Shown piece by piece: positions 31,126 to 39,795 of a stretch of DNA of 64,000 nucleotides. How positions within the stretch are numbered: position 1 is the stretch's first letter; each line of letters begins with the position of its first letter. The DNA lies in assembly GCF_013822795.1 (NCBI RefSeq), contig NZ_PNLB01000002.1, positions 243,041-307,040 on the forward strand. The letters are read 5' to 3'. The translations under genes were made by a program, and so were the position numbers. The notes under the pieces are model-generated. The model was not told where the DNA came from. It worked only from the letters and a program-made list of their open reading frames with translations, and searched no databases. The stretch comes from Phenylobacterium sp. (GTDB taxonomy: Bacteria > Pseudomonadota > Alphaproteobacteria > Caulobacterales > Caulobacteraceae).

Positions 31126-31793
31126 CGCGGGAGACTAGCGGACCTACACAAGGTCCGAGAAGGGTCGGATCCGGTCTATCGCGGAATGCCCGGAAGCGGG
31201 CATACGCATGAGTCCGCTTCCGGCTCTGCACCCTATGTCCGGTAGTGTAGCTAAGCGGCCGCACCCCGCGTGCGGCACCGGCGACAGCGTCGGTTCGGCC
31301 AGGTTGGTTTGACTGTCGAGCCAAATGACTTGGGGCTGCGCCCCGGTGCGCCTCGCGCTAGCTTCCGCCCCGCTTCGGACGCCCGAGGGGTCCTGCAGCC
31401 GGTTCCCGCGAAGCTGGCGCCTCCGCTTGCCCCCTGGTCTCGCCGACGGGCAAGGGTTCATGCTGAACCCCAGCCTGAGTAACAAGGCGAGAATCCCTTG
31501 GCTGGCGCGATGACCTGGCGAATGGGCTCCTGGAGTCCAGATTGCTCTCGGATCACCACTGACAGCCCTCGCCTCTCCCGTTGCCGACGGTAAGAGCTAG
31601 CGCAGTTCAAAACGCTTCAAGCTGTTCAATTGAACGGAAGCCGGCGGCGGCTCCCTAGGCCCTTGCGGCCCCAGAACCGAGTTCTTGAGTGGGCAACCGA
31701 GTACGCCCATGAGGCCCACGCTAGAGCGCTCGCCCCCAATGTGACCCTGAACGACTTGAGAACTGCTTCTAGGGTCGAAAACCCTAGAAGAAA
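31126..31793. other. Intergenic region left of the tRNA
   Basis: About 670 bp without a credible gene. It holds the sixth copy of the dispersed repeat (31209-31260: AGTCCGCTTCCGGC, CTATGTCCGGTAG) and the tRNA terminator hairpin. This is the right end of the accessory block. Confidence 0.5.
31766..31790 (-). terminator. Hairpin downstream of tRNA-Arg
   Basis: A perfect 10-bp stem (31766-31775 with 31781-31790) with a 5-nt loop, 3 nt from the tRNA 3' CCA. It is a probable tRNA terminator, although a T run is absent. Confidence 0.55.
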
Positions 31794-31870
31794 TGGCGCG
31801 CCCGGAACGATTCGAACGTCCGACCCTCAGATTCGTAGTCTGATGCTCTATCCAGCTGAGCTACGGGCGC
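31794..31870 (-). tRNA. tRNA-Arg(ACG)
   Basis: A full 77-nt cloverleaf with encoded CCA (31794-31796): acceptor GCGCCCG/CGGGCGC, discriminator G, D-arm GCTC-AGCTGGATA-GAGC, anticodon loop CTACGAA (anticodon ACG, reading CGU and related codons), variable loop, and T-arm with GTTCGAATC. The 3' end faces the accessory block, and its anticodon arm shares a core with 8725-8749. It makes a plausible integration target. Confidence 0.95.
31827..31851. repeat. Candidate right attachment core within tRNA-Arg
   Basis: TCAGATTCGTAG (31827-31838) and GCTCTAT (31845-31851) repeat at 8725-8749 with the same spacing. The central TTCGTAG would be the crossover segment, flanked by the anticodon-stem arms. Confidence 0.5.
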
Positions 31871-31965
31871 GCAGTGCCTTTCGGCGAAGGCGCGGAACCT
31901 AGTCGGCGAGGCTCCGGTTGGCAAGCGGGGGCGAGCGGAAAATTTCGCCCCCACCGATTTTCTTT

Positions 31966-33246
31966 TCAGAGCCCCGGAAGACGGCCGCCGAGCCCCTTCA
32001 AAATCGCCCCGCCAACCCCCGGCACGCCGAAGGGCGACTTGCCCTGCTGGCCGCCTTGGCCGCCGCCCTGAGCCGGGGCTCCACGCGCGGCTTCCTCGTC
32101 ATCGCCGCCCATGCCCGGCATCTCCATGCCCAGCATGGCCCCAGTCTGGGATTTGTAACGGACCTTCACCGTCCAATCGATGTTCCAGGCCACCTTTGGG
32201 TCGGCCGGTCGCGGCGGATAGGAGATATTGGTCTCGCCACCATAGGCGGCCAGCTGCACCATCGCCTGCGGCGCGGCCTTGGTGAACTCCATCGGAATCG
32301 TGCAGCTGGTCGTGCTGGGCGCCATCAGCGCCCGCGAGGCCACCAGCCGCTTCAGGTCGGCCGAGCTCAGATAGTCCGGCAGGGCGAACGCCGAAGCCTG
32401 CACCTCGCTCGACGACCACATGACGATGGTGTCCTCGCCGGACGACCCGATGGCGGTCGCCAGATAGCCCTCGGCGTTGGCCACCGCGTTCCAGGCCAGT
32501 TGGCCCGAGCCGCTGGGGTTCATCAGGTTCTTGGTCAGGGAGAGCGGCCCCAGGAAATCCTGCTGGGCGGCCAGCGCGAACTGGATGTCGGGGGTGTAGG
32601 TGCCGCGGATCAGGTGATCGCCGACCAGCGAGCCGGCCGCCGGCACCGAGGTGCGGGTCTTCTCGTTCGGCCACTCGCCATAGGTCGTGTTGCGGCTAGA
32701 CGACGGCGGCTGCATCGGCGAGCCGAGCTGATTGGCCAGCGCCTGCATGCCGGGCGGAACCTGGCCGGCGGCGACCTTGGCGAAGTCGATGACGATCGGC
32801 TGGCCAGCCTTGGCGTGCTCGCCGCAGCCCCAGTAGATCAGCATCTTGCCCTTGGGCTTGTAGTCCTGGGGCATGTAGCTGTCTTCGCGGGGCGGGGTCG
32901 GCGCGACCTTCGGCGTCAGCAGCGGCAAGCTCTGGCCCGCCCGCAAGGCCGCCGGCGGCAGATGCTCGGCGGCCGGTTCACCGGTCGGCTTGCGCGAAGA
33001 TCCAAGCTGCAGGGTCAGGGACTTGGCGACGTTGGAGTCGCCGCCGCCCATCATCGCGCCCATCATCGCGCCCATGGACGGACGCCCGCCGCCCCCGCCG
33101 CCCATCGCGCCGAACCCGGTCTGGGTCTGGGCGCTCATCCAGTAGGTGGCGACCGGGCCGGTCACTTGCTGCTTGGTCTGCGCGTCAGCTGCGCCGGCCA
33201 ACAAGCCCGCGCCGGCCACCAGGGCCGTCGTTCTCACCCACTGCAT
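31966..33246 (-). CDS. Uncharacterised exported protein, Gly/Met-rich linker
   Basis: A 426-residue protein with a signal peptide (TALVAGAGLLAGAADAQT). A Gly/Met-rich low-complexity stretch (FGAMGGGGGGRPSMGAMMGAMMGGG) is followed by a globular part with KGKMLIYWGCGEHAKAGQP, repeated beta-rich segments (GQLAWNAVANAEGYLATAIG) and a second Gly-rich tail. It is probably periplasmic or surface-exposed. The domain is not recognised; the segment GQLAWNAVANAEGYLA recalls fibronectin-like repeats found in exported proteins. Confidence 0.65.
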   Translation of the reverse strand: MQWVRTTALVAGAGLLAGAADAQTKQQVTGPVATYWMSAQTQTGFGAMGGGGGGRPSMGAMMGAMMGGGDSNVAKSLTLQLGSSRKPTGEPAAEHLPPAALRAGQSLPLLTPKVAPTPPREDSYMPQDYKPKGKMLIYWGCGEHAKAGQPIVIDFAKVAAGQVPPGMQALANQLGSPMQPPSSSRNTTYGEWPNEKTRTSVPAAGSLVGDHLIRGTYTPDIQFALAAQQDFLGPLSLTKNLMNPSGSGQLAWNAVANAEGYLATAIGSSGEDTIVMWSSSEVQASAFALPDYLSSADLKRLVASRALMAPSTTSCTIPMEFTKAAPQAMVQLAAYGGETNISYPPRPADPKVAWNIDWTVKVRYKSQTGAMLGMEMPGMGGDDEEAARGAPAQGGGQGGQQGKSPFGVPGVGGAILKGLGGRLPGL

Positions 33247-33360
33247 AGGCAGGTCTCCATTCAGACATCTAAGAACGCGGGTCTCTAAACTGTATGCTTA
33301 GCTGCAGCGTTCTCCAAATCGCCGAACAGGCCCTGGCGAGCGACGAAAGCGCCGAAGGGG

Positions 33361-34401
33361 TCAGACGGGCAGATCGCGCCAGCCGCGGACGCCCGGCCAG
33401 GGGGCGGCGGCGTACACGCCGCGGGCGCTGGCCCGGGCCAGCACGTCGGCGGCCAGCGCCCCGATTCGCGCCACCACAAAGTCCGCGCCCTCGGCTGGCG
33501 GCGGCCGCCGGGCGGTGGAGAGCGCGAACACCACGTCGCCGTCAAACGGGGCGTGCACCGGTCGGATCGCGCGCGCCAGCCCGTCCTGGGCCATGATCGC
33601 CACACGCTTGGCCTGGGCCGGGGTCAGGGCGACGTCTGTGGCCACGCAGGCGATGGTGGTGTTCATCCGCGCCTTGGGGTCGGATTTGGCCAGGCCCCAC
33701 TCGTCGGGGCCGGCGCGCAGGTCGCCGGGGCCCAGGCCGCCGAATTCCCCGTCAAGCTCGTAAGGCGCGGCCCAGAAAGCCCGGCCGCCCGGCGCGACGA
33801 CCGACCCGAACGAATTGACGCAGACCAGGGCCCCGACGGTGATCCCGTCGGCGCTGACGATCGAGGCGGATCCGGTCCCGCCCTTCAGGGCGCCGGCCAT
33901 CGCGCCATAGCCGGCGCCGGCCGTTCCGAGTTCGAGATCGAGGCCGGCGGCGAGCACCGCCTCTCGGCCGAGACGGCGATACGGCGGCTCCTCCCCCCAG
34001 GCCTTGTCGCCGCCGTTGGCCAGGTCATAGAGAATTGCGCCGGGCACGACCGGCGAGCGCGGCACGCCATTGGCGCTGACCAGGCCATAGCCGCGGCCCT
34101 GCGCGCCCAGCCAGCCCACCACGCCGTCGGCGGCGGCCAGGCCATAGACCGACCCGCCCGACAGCACGATGGCGTCCACGGCGTCGACCAGGTTCTCCGG
34201 GGCCAGCGCGTCGGTCTCACGCGTGCCCGGGCCGCCGCCGCGCACGTCGCAGCCGGCGACGGCGCGATCGTCGGGCAGGATGACGCTCACCCCGGTGCGG
34301 GCGGCGGCGTCGCTCGCCTGCCCCACCTTCAGGCCCGGCACGTCGGTGATCAAGTTGCGCGCGCCCGGCGCGGCGGAGGACATCTGGCTCATAATCGGCA
34401 T
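33361..34401 (-). CDS. P1 family peptidase (DmpA/S58 type)
   Basis: About 346 residues from ATG 34401 (ATG 34392 and 34383 are other possible starts; none has a strong ribosome site). The family start LITDVPGLKVGQASD, GGGPGTRETDAL, VLSGGSVYGLAAADGV and the catalytic region ALVCVNSFGSVV are those of DmpA-like aminopeptidases that self-cleave to expose a nucleophile in the NSFG region. It removes N-terminal residues or D-amino-acid amides. Confidence 0.85.
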   Translation of the reverse strand: MPIMSQMSSAAPGARNLITDVPGLKVGQASDAAARTGVSVILPDDRAVAGCDVRGGGPGTRETDALAPENLVDAVDAIVLSGGSVYGLAAADGVVGWLGAQGRGYGLVSANGVPRSPVVPGAILYDLANGGDKAWGEEPPYRRLGREAVLAAGLDLELGTAGAGYGAMAGALKGGTGSASIVSADGITVGALVCVNSFGSVVAPGGRAFWAAPYELDGEFGGLGPGDLRAGPDEWGLAKSDPKARMNTTIACVATDVALTPAQAKRVAIMAQDGLARAIRPVHAPFDGDVVFALSTARRPPPAEGADFVVARIGALAADVLARASARGVYAAAPWPGVRGWRDLPV

Positions 34402-34483
34402 CGAAAGCACGGCGGCGCATTTGTTGTCCACGCGCGGATGGCTATGGTGGCGCTCTCCTCCCCCAGCGTCCGACGGGTTCTAC

Positions 34484-36211
34484 GTGCTTCAGCTCCAGCG
34501 TTTCGCCGCCCTTCCCCTCGCCTTGGCCCTGGCCGCCTGCGCCACGACCGCCACGAAGGAGGCGCCGACGCCCGCCCCCGCGGCGACCGCGACTGCGACC
34601 GGCCCCAAGGTCATGGTCTCGGCCGCCAATCCGCTGGCGGTGGAGGCGGGGCTGAACGTCCTGCGCAAGGGCGGCTCGGCGGTGGACGCCGCGGTGGCCG
34701 TGCAGGCGGTGCTCAGCCTGGTCGAGCCGCAAAGCTCGGGCGTCGGCGGCGGCGCCTTCATGACCTACTACGACGCCAAGACCAAAAAGGTGGTCGGCTA
34801 CAACGGCCGCGAGACCGCGCCGGCCGGGGCGACCGCGACCATGTTCCTGGACGCGACCGGCAAGCCGCTGCCATTCCCTGTCGCCGTGACCAGCGGCAAG
34901 GCGACCGGCGTGCCCGGCGCGGTGGCGATGCTGGCCATGGCCCAGGCCCAGCACGGCAATCTGGCCTGGAAGGACCTGTTCGGCGACGCCGAGCGGCTGG
35001 CCGCCGACGGCTTTGTGGTCAGCCCGCGCCTGGCCGGCATGATCGCCAGCCCGTTCCCGCAGGCCGGCACGCCCGACGCCAAGGCCTATTTCACCAAGCC
35101 CGACGGCCAGCGCTACCAGGCCGGCGACGTGCTGAAGAACCCGGCCTACGCGACCACGGTCCGCAAGATCGCCGCCGAAGGTCCCAAGGCGCTGCTGGAA
35201 GGCACGATCGCCCAGGCCATCGTCGCCAAGGTGCATGAGGGCCCGCTGCCCGGCACGATCACCCTGGCCGACCTGAAGTCCTACAAGCCGAAGTCGGGCG
35301 ACGCGGTCTGCCGGCCCTATCGCGTCTACATCGTCTGCGTGCCCAACGCCCCGTCCAGCGGCGCGGCGCTGTTGGAAGCGCTCGGTATCCTGTCGCACAC
35401 CGACATCGCCGACCGCGGTCCGACCGACCCGCAGGCCTGGTTCCTGCTCGCCCAGGCCAGCCGCCTGATGTACGCCGACCGCGACCGCTACTTCGGCGAC
35501 CCGGACTTCACGCCCGTGCCGATCGAGGGGCTGCTGGAAGAGAACTACGTCGCCAAGCGCGCCACGCTGATCGGCGACGTCGCCGGCCCGGCCCCGGCTC
35601 CCGGCACGCCGCGCGGCGCCGGCGCCCTGGCCCCCGACGCCACCAAGGAACCGGGCGGCACCTCACACTTCGTGGTCGTCGACGCCGACGGCGACGTGGT
35701 CTCGATGACCACCACGGTCGAAAGCATCTTCGGCACGGGCCGCATGGTCGGCGGCTTCTTCCTAAACAACCAGCTCACCGACTTCTCCTGGGCCCCGGCC
35801 AACGCCGACGGCACCAAGGCGGCCAACGCCGTGGCCCCCGGCAAGCGTCCGCGCTCGTCGATGGCTCCGACCATCGTGCTGGACCGCGAAGGGCGCTTCG
35901 TGGCGGCCATCGGCTCGCCGGGCGGCAACTCGATCCTGGCCTACAATCTCAAGGCCTTGGTCGGCGTTCTCGATTGGAAGCTGAGCGTTCAGGACGCCTT
36001 CGACCTGCCCAACCTGATCGCCCGCGGCGACAGCTTCGCCTCGGAACCGGCCCGCTTCGCACCGGGCGTCGTTGACGCCTTGGCGGCCAAGGGGATCGCC
36101 TTCAAAGGCAGCGGCGGCGAAGGCTCGGGCCTGCACGGCGTCATGGTCACCCCGCAGGGCCTGCAGGGCGGCGCCGACGACCGCCGCGAGGGCGTGGCGA
36201 AGGGCTTCTAG
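34484..36211 (+). CDS. ggt: Gamma-glutamyltransferase, lipoprotein
   Basis: Read from GTG 34484 the protein has 575 residues and starts with a lipoprotein signal (LQRFAALPLALALAAC, lipobox LAAC); the upstream frame extension is non-coding. The Ntn-hydrolase domain has ANPLAVEAGLNVLRKGGSAVDAAVAVQ, SSGVGGGAF, YNGRETAP and the self-cleavage site with nucleophile Thr in GGTSHFVVVDADGD. C-terminal marks are MTTTVESIFG and GSPGGNSILAYN. It transfers or hydrolyses gamma-glutamyl groups of glutathione in the periplasm. It converges with the sensor kinase gene (4-nt overlap of stops). Confidence 0.9.
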   Translation: MLQLQRFAALPLALALAACATTATKEAPTPAPAATATATGPKVMVSAANPLAVEAGLNVLRKGGSAVDAAVAVQAVLSLVEPQSSGVGGGAFMTYYDAKTKKVVGYNGRETAPAGATATMFLDATGKPLPFPVAVTSGKATGVPGAVAMLAMAQAQHGNLAWKDLFGDAERLAADGFVVSPRLAGMIASPFPQAGTPDAKAYFTKPDGQRYQAGDVLKNPAYATTVRKIAAEGPKALLEGTIAQAIVAKVHEGPLPGTITLADLKSYKPKSGDAVCRPYRVYIVCVPNAPSSGAALLEALGILSHTDIADRGPTDPQAWFLLAQASRLMYADRDRYFGDPDFTPVPIEGLLEENYVAKRATLIGDVAGPAPAPGTPRGAGALAPDATKEPGGTSHFVVVDADGDVVSMTTTVESIFGTGRMVGGFFLNNQLTDFSWAPANADGTKAANAVAPGKRPRSSMAPTIVLDREGRFVAAIGSPGGNSILAYNLKALVGVLDWKLSVQDAFDLPNLIARGDSFASEPARFAPGVVDALAAKGIAFKGSGGEGSGLHGVMVTPQGLQGGADDRREGVAKGF

Positions 36212-37704
36212 CTCTCGGCGTTCCTGGCGCGCCGGCGCTTCGGCGTCGACGCCCGGGTTGGCGCTCCCGGCAGGCGCAGTTCGAACACCGTACCCTGCGG
36301 CCCGGTCTCGGCCAGCGACAGGTCGCCGCCGTGGCCCTGGGCCAGTTCGTGAGCGATGGCCAGGCCCAGGCCCGCCCCGCCCTGCCGGGTCGAACCGGCG
36401 AACGGCTGGAACAGGCGCTCACGTGCCCGCTCCGAAACGCCCGGACCGTTGTCTGCCAGGCGGATGACGCTGACCCCATCCTCGTCGAACAACGAGACCT
36501 GCACCGAGCCCTGGCTCTCGCGGCCGCTCTGCTGCTCGATGGCCTGGCGGGCGTTGCGCATCAGGTTGACCAGGATCCGATGCAGTTGGTCGGGATCGGC
36601 GACCACCTGGTCGGCGGGGTCGACCAGCGAGATCATCCGCACGCCGTCGGGCGACAACCGCGCCTCCTCCTCGGCGTCCTCGAGCACCTGGGCCAGGCGC
36701 AGCGAACGCACGTCGGGCGCGGCCTCCTCGGTCTTGCCGTAGGCCAGCACGTCGCTGGCCAGCTTCACGGCGCGGTCCAGCGCCCGCTCCAGGCGCGGCA
36801 TGGCCTGGGTCACCTGCGGATCCTTCAGCGCCGCCAGCCGCTCGGAGGCGATCTGCGCGCTGGTCAGCATGTTGCGCAGGTCGTGGTTGATCTTGGCCAC
36901 CGCCTCGCCGAGCGCGGCCAGGCGGGCGCGTGACTGCAGGGCGGTGCGCAGCTCCTCCTGCATGCGCTCCAGCTGCACCTCGGCGCGGCCCACCTCGTCG
37001 CGGCGACCGGAGGGGTCGATGTGCGCGGCGGTGTCCTCTGGGTCAGCGGCGAAGCGCTCCATCGAGCGGGTGATCCGCTGCATCGGGCGGACCAGGAAGT
37101 AGTTGAGCGACAGGTAAACCAGCCCGCCGGCCAGGAACGAGACGAAACCCATGATCGCCAGCAGTCGCCAGAGATAGGCGCTGAGCTCGGCCTTCAGCTC
37201 GGTGTCGGGCGCGACCACCTCGATGAACTGGGCCTTGTAGAAGCGCGGCTCGGCGATCACGCGGACCATTCGCCCCTCGCCGCCGCCGAACAGCGTCTGG
37301 AACGGCGCCGACAGCCAAGAGGCCGGAGCCTGGTCGCGCAGGTCGACGAGATAGGGCGGCTCTTCCAGCCGCGGGCCGGGGACCTTCAGGAAGCGGTTGC
37401 CGTCGTTGTCGAGCACCGCGACCGTCTGCACGCCGGCGCCCTCGCGCAGCTGCGAGGCGAGGTTCTCGCTGAGGATCTGGTCGGGCGCGACTTCGGTGGC
37501 CATCGAGGCCAGTTCCGCGGCCCGCACCCGGTCCAGCAGCCACTGTTCCTCAAACGAGGCGAGCGCCGCCGGCAGGGCGATGGCGCTGGCGCCGGCGACG
37601 AACAGAATAGTCAGAATCAGCAGGCGTGCGGACAGGCCGCCCGGCCAGAAAAAGCGACGCGTGGGCGGCTTTTTGGGCGCCGAAGGAGAGGGGGCGTCCG
37701 CCAT
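36208..37704 (-). CDS. HAMP-domain sensor histidine kinase
   Basis: A 498-residue membrane kinase, start ATG 37704. TM1 is at about 26-48, a periplasmic sensor at about 50-175, TM2 at about 180-202 and HAMP at about 203-255. H274 lies in a divergent H-box (AVAKINHDLRNMLTSAQ). The ATPase part has NLMRNARQAIE, ADNGPGVSERA and GAGLGLAIAHELAQGHGG. The H-box sequence INHDLRNML marks a small subfamily. No response regulator gene is adjacent, so it is an orphan kinase. Confidence 0.88.
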   Translation of the reverse strand: MADAPSPSAPKKPPTRRFFWPGGLSARLLILTILFVAGASAIALPAALASFEEQWLLDRVRAAELASMATEVAPDQILSENLASQLREGAGVQTVAVLDNDGNRFLKVPGPRLEEPPYLVDLRDQAPASWLSAPFQTLFGGGEGRMVRVIAEPRFYKAQFIEVVAPDTELKAELSAYLWRLLAIMGFVSFLAGGLVYLSLNYFLVRPMQRITRSMERFAADPEDTAAHIDPSGRRDEVGRAEVQLERMQEELRTALQSRARLAALGEAVAKINHDLRNMLTSAQIASERLAALKDPQVTQAMPRLERALDRAVKLASDVLAYGKTEEAAPDVRSLRLAQVLEDAEEEARLSPDGVRMISLVDPADQVVADPDQLHRILVNLMRNARQAIEQQSGRESQGSVQVSLFDEDGVSVIRLADNGPGVSERARERLFQPFAGSTRQGGAGLGLAIAHELAQGHGGDLSLAETGPQGTVFELRLPGAPTRASTPKRRRARNAES

Positions 37705-37727
37705 GACGACTCCCCCGTTACTGCACC

Positions 37728-37758
37728 CGGAACGGTTCGGCAACGCAGCGCCGTTCCG
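37728..37758. promoter_or_regulatory. Inverted repeat between pyrD and sensor kinase
   Basis: CGGAACGG (37728-37735) and CCGTTCCG (37751-37758) are perfect arms 15 nt apart, between the pyrD stop and the kinase start on the same strand. It could be an operator or a terminator stem; no T run is seen. Confidence 0.35.
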
Positions 37759-37797
37759 AAGCGTGGCCGATTCCGCAGGAAAGCCCGCGCTTTGGCC

Positions 37798-38838
37798 TCA
37801 ATTGGCGCCCACCGCGGCGGCGACCGAGGCGAAACCATCACGCCGCAGGCAGGTCGCGAGGTCGCGCTTGATTCGGGTCACAAGGCCCGGTCCGCCGAAC
37901 ACCATGGCCGAGTAGAGCTGCACCGCGGACGCCCCGGCGCGGATCTTGGCGTAGGCGTCCTGGCCCGAAGCGATGCCGCCGGCGCCGATCAGGACGACGC
38001 GTCCCGCCGAGGCCTGGGCGAAGGCGCTCAGCATCTGGGTCGACAGCGCCGTCAGCGGCGCGCCCGAAAGCCCGCCGGTCTCGCCGGCGAAGCGGGAGGC
38101 CAGCTGCGGGCGGCTGATGGTGGTGTTGGAGACGATGATGCCCTCCAGCCCGTTGGCGACCACGGTCTCGACGATAGCCTCGACCTCGCCGTCCTCCAGA
38201 TCGGGCGCGACCTTCAGGAACATTGGGACCCTGCCGGCCGCCGGCAAGGCGTCGCGCGCCTGGGCCAGACGGCCCAGCAGTTCCTCGAGCGCCGCCTTGG
38301 TCTGCAGCGCCCGCAGGCCCGGCGTGTTGGGCGAGGAAATGTTGATCGTGAAATAGGAGGCCAGGCCCCACAGCCGGGTCAGGCCGGTGACGTAGTCGGC
38401 GACGCGATCCTCGGCGTCCTTGTTGGCCCCGATGTTGGCCCCGACCACGCCCGGGCCTCGCCGCGCCAGGCGGGCGGCGAACGGCTCCAGGCCCTCGTTG
38501 TTGAAGCCCATGCGGTTGATCACCGCCTGATCCTCGCTGAGCCGGAAGAGGCGCGGGCGCGGATTGCCGGCCTGGGCCAGCGGCGTGACCGTGCCGCACT
38601 CGACGAAGCCGAAGCCGCTGGCCAGCATCGGCCCGAACACCTCGGCATTCTTGTCGAAGCCCGGCGCCAGGCCCACGCAGTTGGGCAGCTTCAAGCCGGC
38701 GACCTGCGTCGCCAGGATCGGATCGTCGCCGCCGGCGCGCGGGCCGAGCCCCAGGGCCAGCAGGCGAATGGTCAGGCGGTGGGCGTCCTCGGGATCGAGG
38801 ACGTGCATGGCGCGGGCGGCGATGTCGTGCAGGCTCAT
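37798..38838 (-). CDS. pyrD: Dihydroorotate dehydrogenase (quinone), class 2
   Basis: A 346-residue enzyme of de novo pyrimidine synthesis that oxidises dihydroorotate and passes electrons to quinone. Class 2 marks: N-terminal membrane-associated helices (LHDIAARAMHVLDPEDAHRL), GLAPGFDKNAE, FVECGTVTP, INRMGFNNEG, and the catalytic serine loop NISSPNTPGLR. FMN-binding segments are FLKVAPDL, GIIVSNTT and LIGAGGIASG. It overlaps DUF952 upstream by 4 nt and is the third gene of a phosphatase-DUF952-pyrD unit. Confidence 0.95.
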   Translation of the reverse strand: MSLHDIAARAMHVLDPEDAHRLTIRLLALGLGPRAGGDDPILATQVAGLKLPNCVGLAPGFDKNAEVFGPMLASGFGFVECGTVTPLAQAGNPRPRLFRLSEDQAVINRMGFNNEGLEPFAARLARRGPGVVGANIGANKDAEDRVADYVTGLTRLWGLASYFTINISSPNTPGLRALQTKAALEELLGRLAQARDALPAAGRVPMFLKVAPDLEDGEVEAIVETVVANGLEGIIVSNTTISRPQLASRFAGETGGLSGAPLTALSTQMLSAFAQASAGRVVLIGAGGIASGQDAYAKIRAGASAVQLYSAMVFGGPGLVTRIKRDLATCLRRDGFASVAAAVGAN

Positions 38839-39176
38839 GCCAGCTTCCCTAGCTGCGGAACCCCGTCGGAGGCCAGCGGCGCTTCGGTGACCGCGCGAAC
38901 CTTGTCGGTCGCGAGCTGTCCGTAGAGATGCGGAAAGAGGTCGCCGCCGCGCGAGGGCTCCCAGACCAGCGCTGCCCCCAGGTCGTCAGCCTCGATCGCC
39001 AGCACCACCAGGTCGGCCTGGCCGGCGAAGTGCCGCCGCGCGGTCTCGGCCGCCTGCGCGGCGCTCGAGAAGTGGATGAAGCCGTCGGCGTGATCGACCG
39101 CCGAGCCCGCGAATACGCCGGCGGCCTGGGCCTGCGCCCACTCCGCGCGGGAGAGGATCTTGTAGATGCGTCCCAT
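38835..39176 (-). CDS. DUF952 domain protein
   Basis: A 113-residue protein with the DUF952 pattern (IYKILSRAEWAQAQAAGVFAGSAVDHADGFIHFSSAAQAAETARRHF, then DLVVLAIEADDLGAALVWEPSRGGDLFPHLYG). The fold resembles ADP-ribosyltransferase-like small domains, and the function is unknown. It lies between the SixA-like phosphatase (2-nt gap) and pyrD (4-nt overlap), so all three are translated together. Confidence 0.85.
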   Translation of the reverse strand: MGRIYKILSRAEWAQAQAAGVFAGSAVDHADGFIHFSSAAQAAETARRHFAGQADLVVLAIEADDLGAALVWEPSRGGDLFPHLYGQLATDKVRAVTEAPLASDGVPQLGKLA

Positions 39177-39178
39177 GG

Positions 39179-39670
39179 TCAGCCCCGCGGGAAGAACAGG
39201 CCGTCGTACGACGGGCGACCGGCGGCGTCGAACAGGAACACTGCGGCCGCCGCGGTCGGGAAGGCCGCGTGGGCGCGCGCGATCAGCGGCGCCGGGGCCG
39301 AGCCCTCGGACAGCAGCCGGATGGCCAGTTCCTGCAGGCCCGGATTGTGCCCGACCACCATCACCGTGCGCGAGCTCTGGCCCGCCGCCTCGGCCAGTTC
39401 GCGAACCAGTCGCTCCTCGGCCAGGTACAGCGAACGTTCGAACCGCGCGGCGCAGGCCGGAAAGGCCGCGTGCGCCGACGCCCAGGTCTCGCGGGTGCGC
39501 TGCGCGGCCGAGACCAGCGCGATGTCCGGGACCAGGCCCAGGTCGGCGAGGTTGGCGGCCATCGCCGCAGATTCCCGCACCCCGCGGTCGGTGAGCTTGC
39601 GGTCAAAGTCCTCGCCGCTCTTGGACTCGCGCTCCGCCTTTCCGTGGCGCATGAGAATAAGCCGATCCAT
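39179..39670 (-). CDS. SixA-like histidine phosphatase
   Basis: A 163-residue protein with the RHG motif at the start (LILMRHGKAERES) and the second His in VMVVGHNPGLQELA; LTDRGVRESAAMAANL and SAAQRTRETW are family blocks. SixA removes phosphate from histidine phosphotransfer domains; whether this one does so or acts on a small molecule is not known. It is the first gene of the unit with DUF952 and pyrD. Confidence 0.85.
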   Translation of the reverse strand: MDRLILMRHGKAERESKSGEDFDRKLTDRGVRESAAMAANLADLGLVPDIALVSAAQRTRETWASAHAAFPACAARFERSLYLAEERLVRELAEAAGQSSRTVMVVGHNPGLQELAIRLLSEGSAPAPLIARAHAAFPTAAAAVFLFDAAGRPSYDGLFFPRG

Positions 39671-39795
39671 GAACTCTCCGCCGCGCTCCTTGCTGTGTGA
39701 CGCGCCCCCGAGCGCTGCTGGTAAGGTCTCATAGCCGTCCTGAGCCGATACGCGAAGCTGTTGACAGCGAAAGAGCTTGGCGGTCCAAGCGGCTG

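Noticed and set aside
31630..31902. Protein-like frame containing GTIRTSDPQIRSLMLYPAEL
   Set aside because: This is translation across the tRNA-Arg gene, a well-known artefact, and not a protein-coding gene.
39720..39795. Possible SAM-II-type riboswitch upstream of metX
   Set aside because: Alphaproteobacterial metX genes often have one, but the expected CUAAAAAGG-like core and pseudoknot pairing were not found in the 5' region.
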